From: an uncultured Eubacteriaceae bacterium
Lineage (GTDB): Bacteria; Bacillota; Clostridia; Eubacteriales; Eubacteriaceae
Length of the DNA: 7,070 nt
NCBI GenBank assembly: GCA_947625175.1
Contig: CANQNI010000077.1
Span: 1 to 7,070, forward strand
Reading direction: 5' to 3'
This document shows, one piece after another, positions 7,022-7,070 of this stretch. The notes beneath the pieces were generated by a model, which saw nothing but the letters and a program-made list of their open reading frames with translations, ran no database searches and was not told where the DNA came from. The translations under genes and the position numbers were made by a program. The first letter of the stretch is position 1; each line of letters opens with the position of its first letter.

Positions 7022-7070
7022 AACTTTATTAAAAGGTTCTTCTTAATCACTTCTTGTAATAAACCTCAAC

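Noticed and set aside
7032..7066. AGGTT...AACCT arms near the window end as a terminator
   Set aside because: Five base pairs with a loop of more than 20 bases and no T tract is not a credible terminator.
7047..7070. Minus-strand reading ending VEVYYKK then TGA, possibly the tail of a convergent gene
   Set aside because: Only seven codons are visible and other frames are equally short, so nothing separates it from chance.

Overview
The window is a compact, AT-rich stretch with five real coding regions, all on the + strand, and short spacers. The glycyl radical enzyme requires anaerobic life. The low G+C, strong Shine-Dalgarno sites and clostridial look of the proteins suggest an anaerobic low-GC Bacillota-type bacterium (Clostridia or Halanaerobiales-like). 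This is inferred from protein character only; no rRNA or marker gene is present.

Bases 1-111 hold no recognisable gene. Bases 112-2870 are a two-gene metabolic unit: a glycyl radical enzyme of the PflD/YbiW group, followed 8 bases later by a fructose-6-phosphate aldolase-type transaldolase with all FSA active-site residues. An intrinsic terminator (2877-2901) closes the unit. In E. coli the same enzyme pair opens the ring of 1,5-anhydrohexitol 6-phosphates and cleaves the resulting 1-deoxyfructose 6-phosphate to glyceraldehyde 3-phosphate and hydroxyacetone, and the order here suggests the same route. The activating enzyme, sugar uptake genes and hydroxyacetone reductase are not in the window. 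The radical enzyme lacks about 110 N-terminal residues, and the sequence upstream is unrelated to the family in all three forward frames. This is either a real 5' truncation or an assembly join.

Bases 2964-4052 encode a 362-residue protein I cannot assign, in a distinctly more AT-rich gene with its own likely promoter. A 174-base spacer (4053-4226) holds a nested inverted repeat and an extended -10 promoter. Bases 4227-5525 encode a COG4091-type oxidoreductase (homoserine-dehydrogenase-like Rossmann domain plus C-terminal SAF domain), the superfamily that also contains the DXR-like (DRL) isoprenoid enzyme of Brucella. A strong terminator follows at 5535-5559. A MATE-family multidrug/cation efflux protein (5585-6982) begins only 25 bases after it. 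The last 88 bases are AT-rich with no gene that can be supported.

No tRNA, rRNA, CRISPR array, insertion sequence or recognisable riboswitch was seen. The most interesting items are the radical-enzyme/aldolase pair, the abrupt break at its 5' end, the unassigned protein and the DRL-like oxidoreductase.
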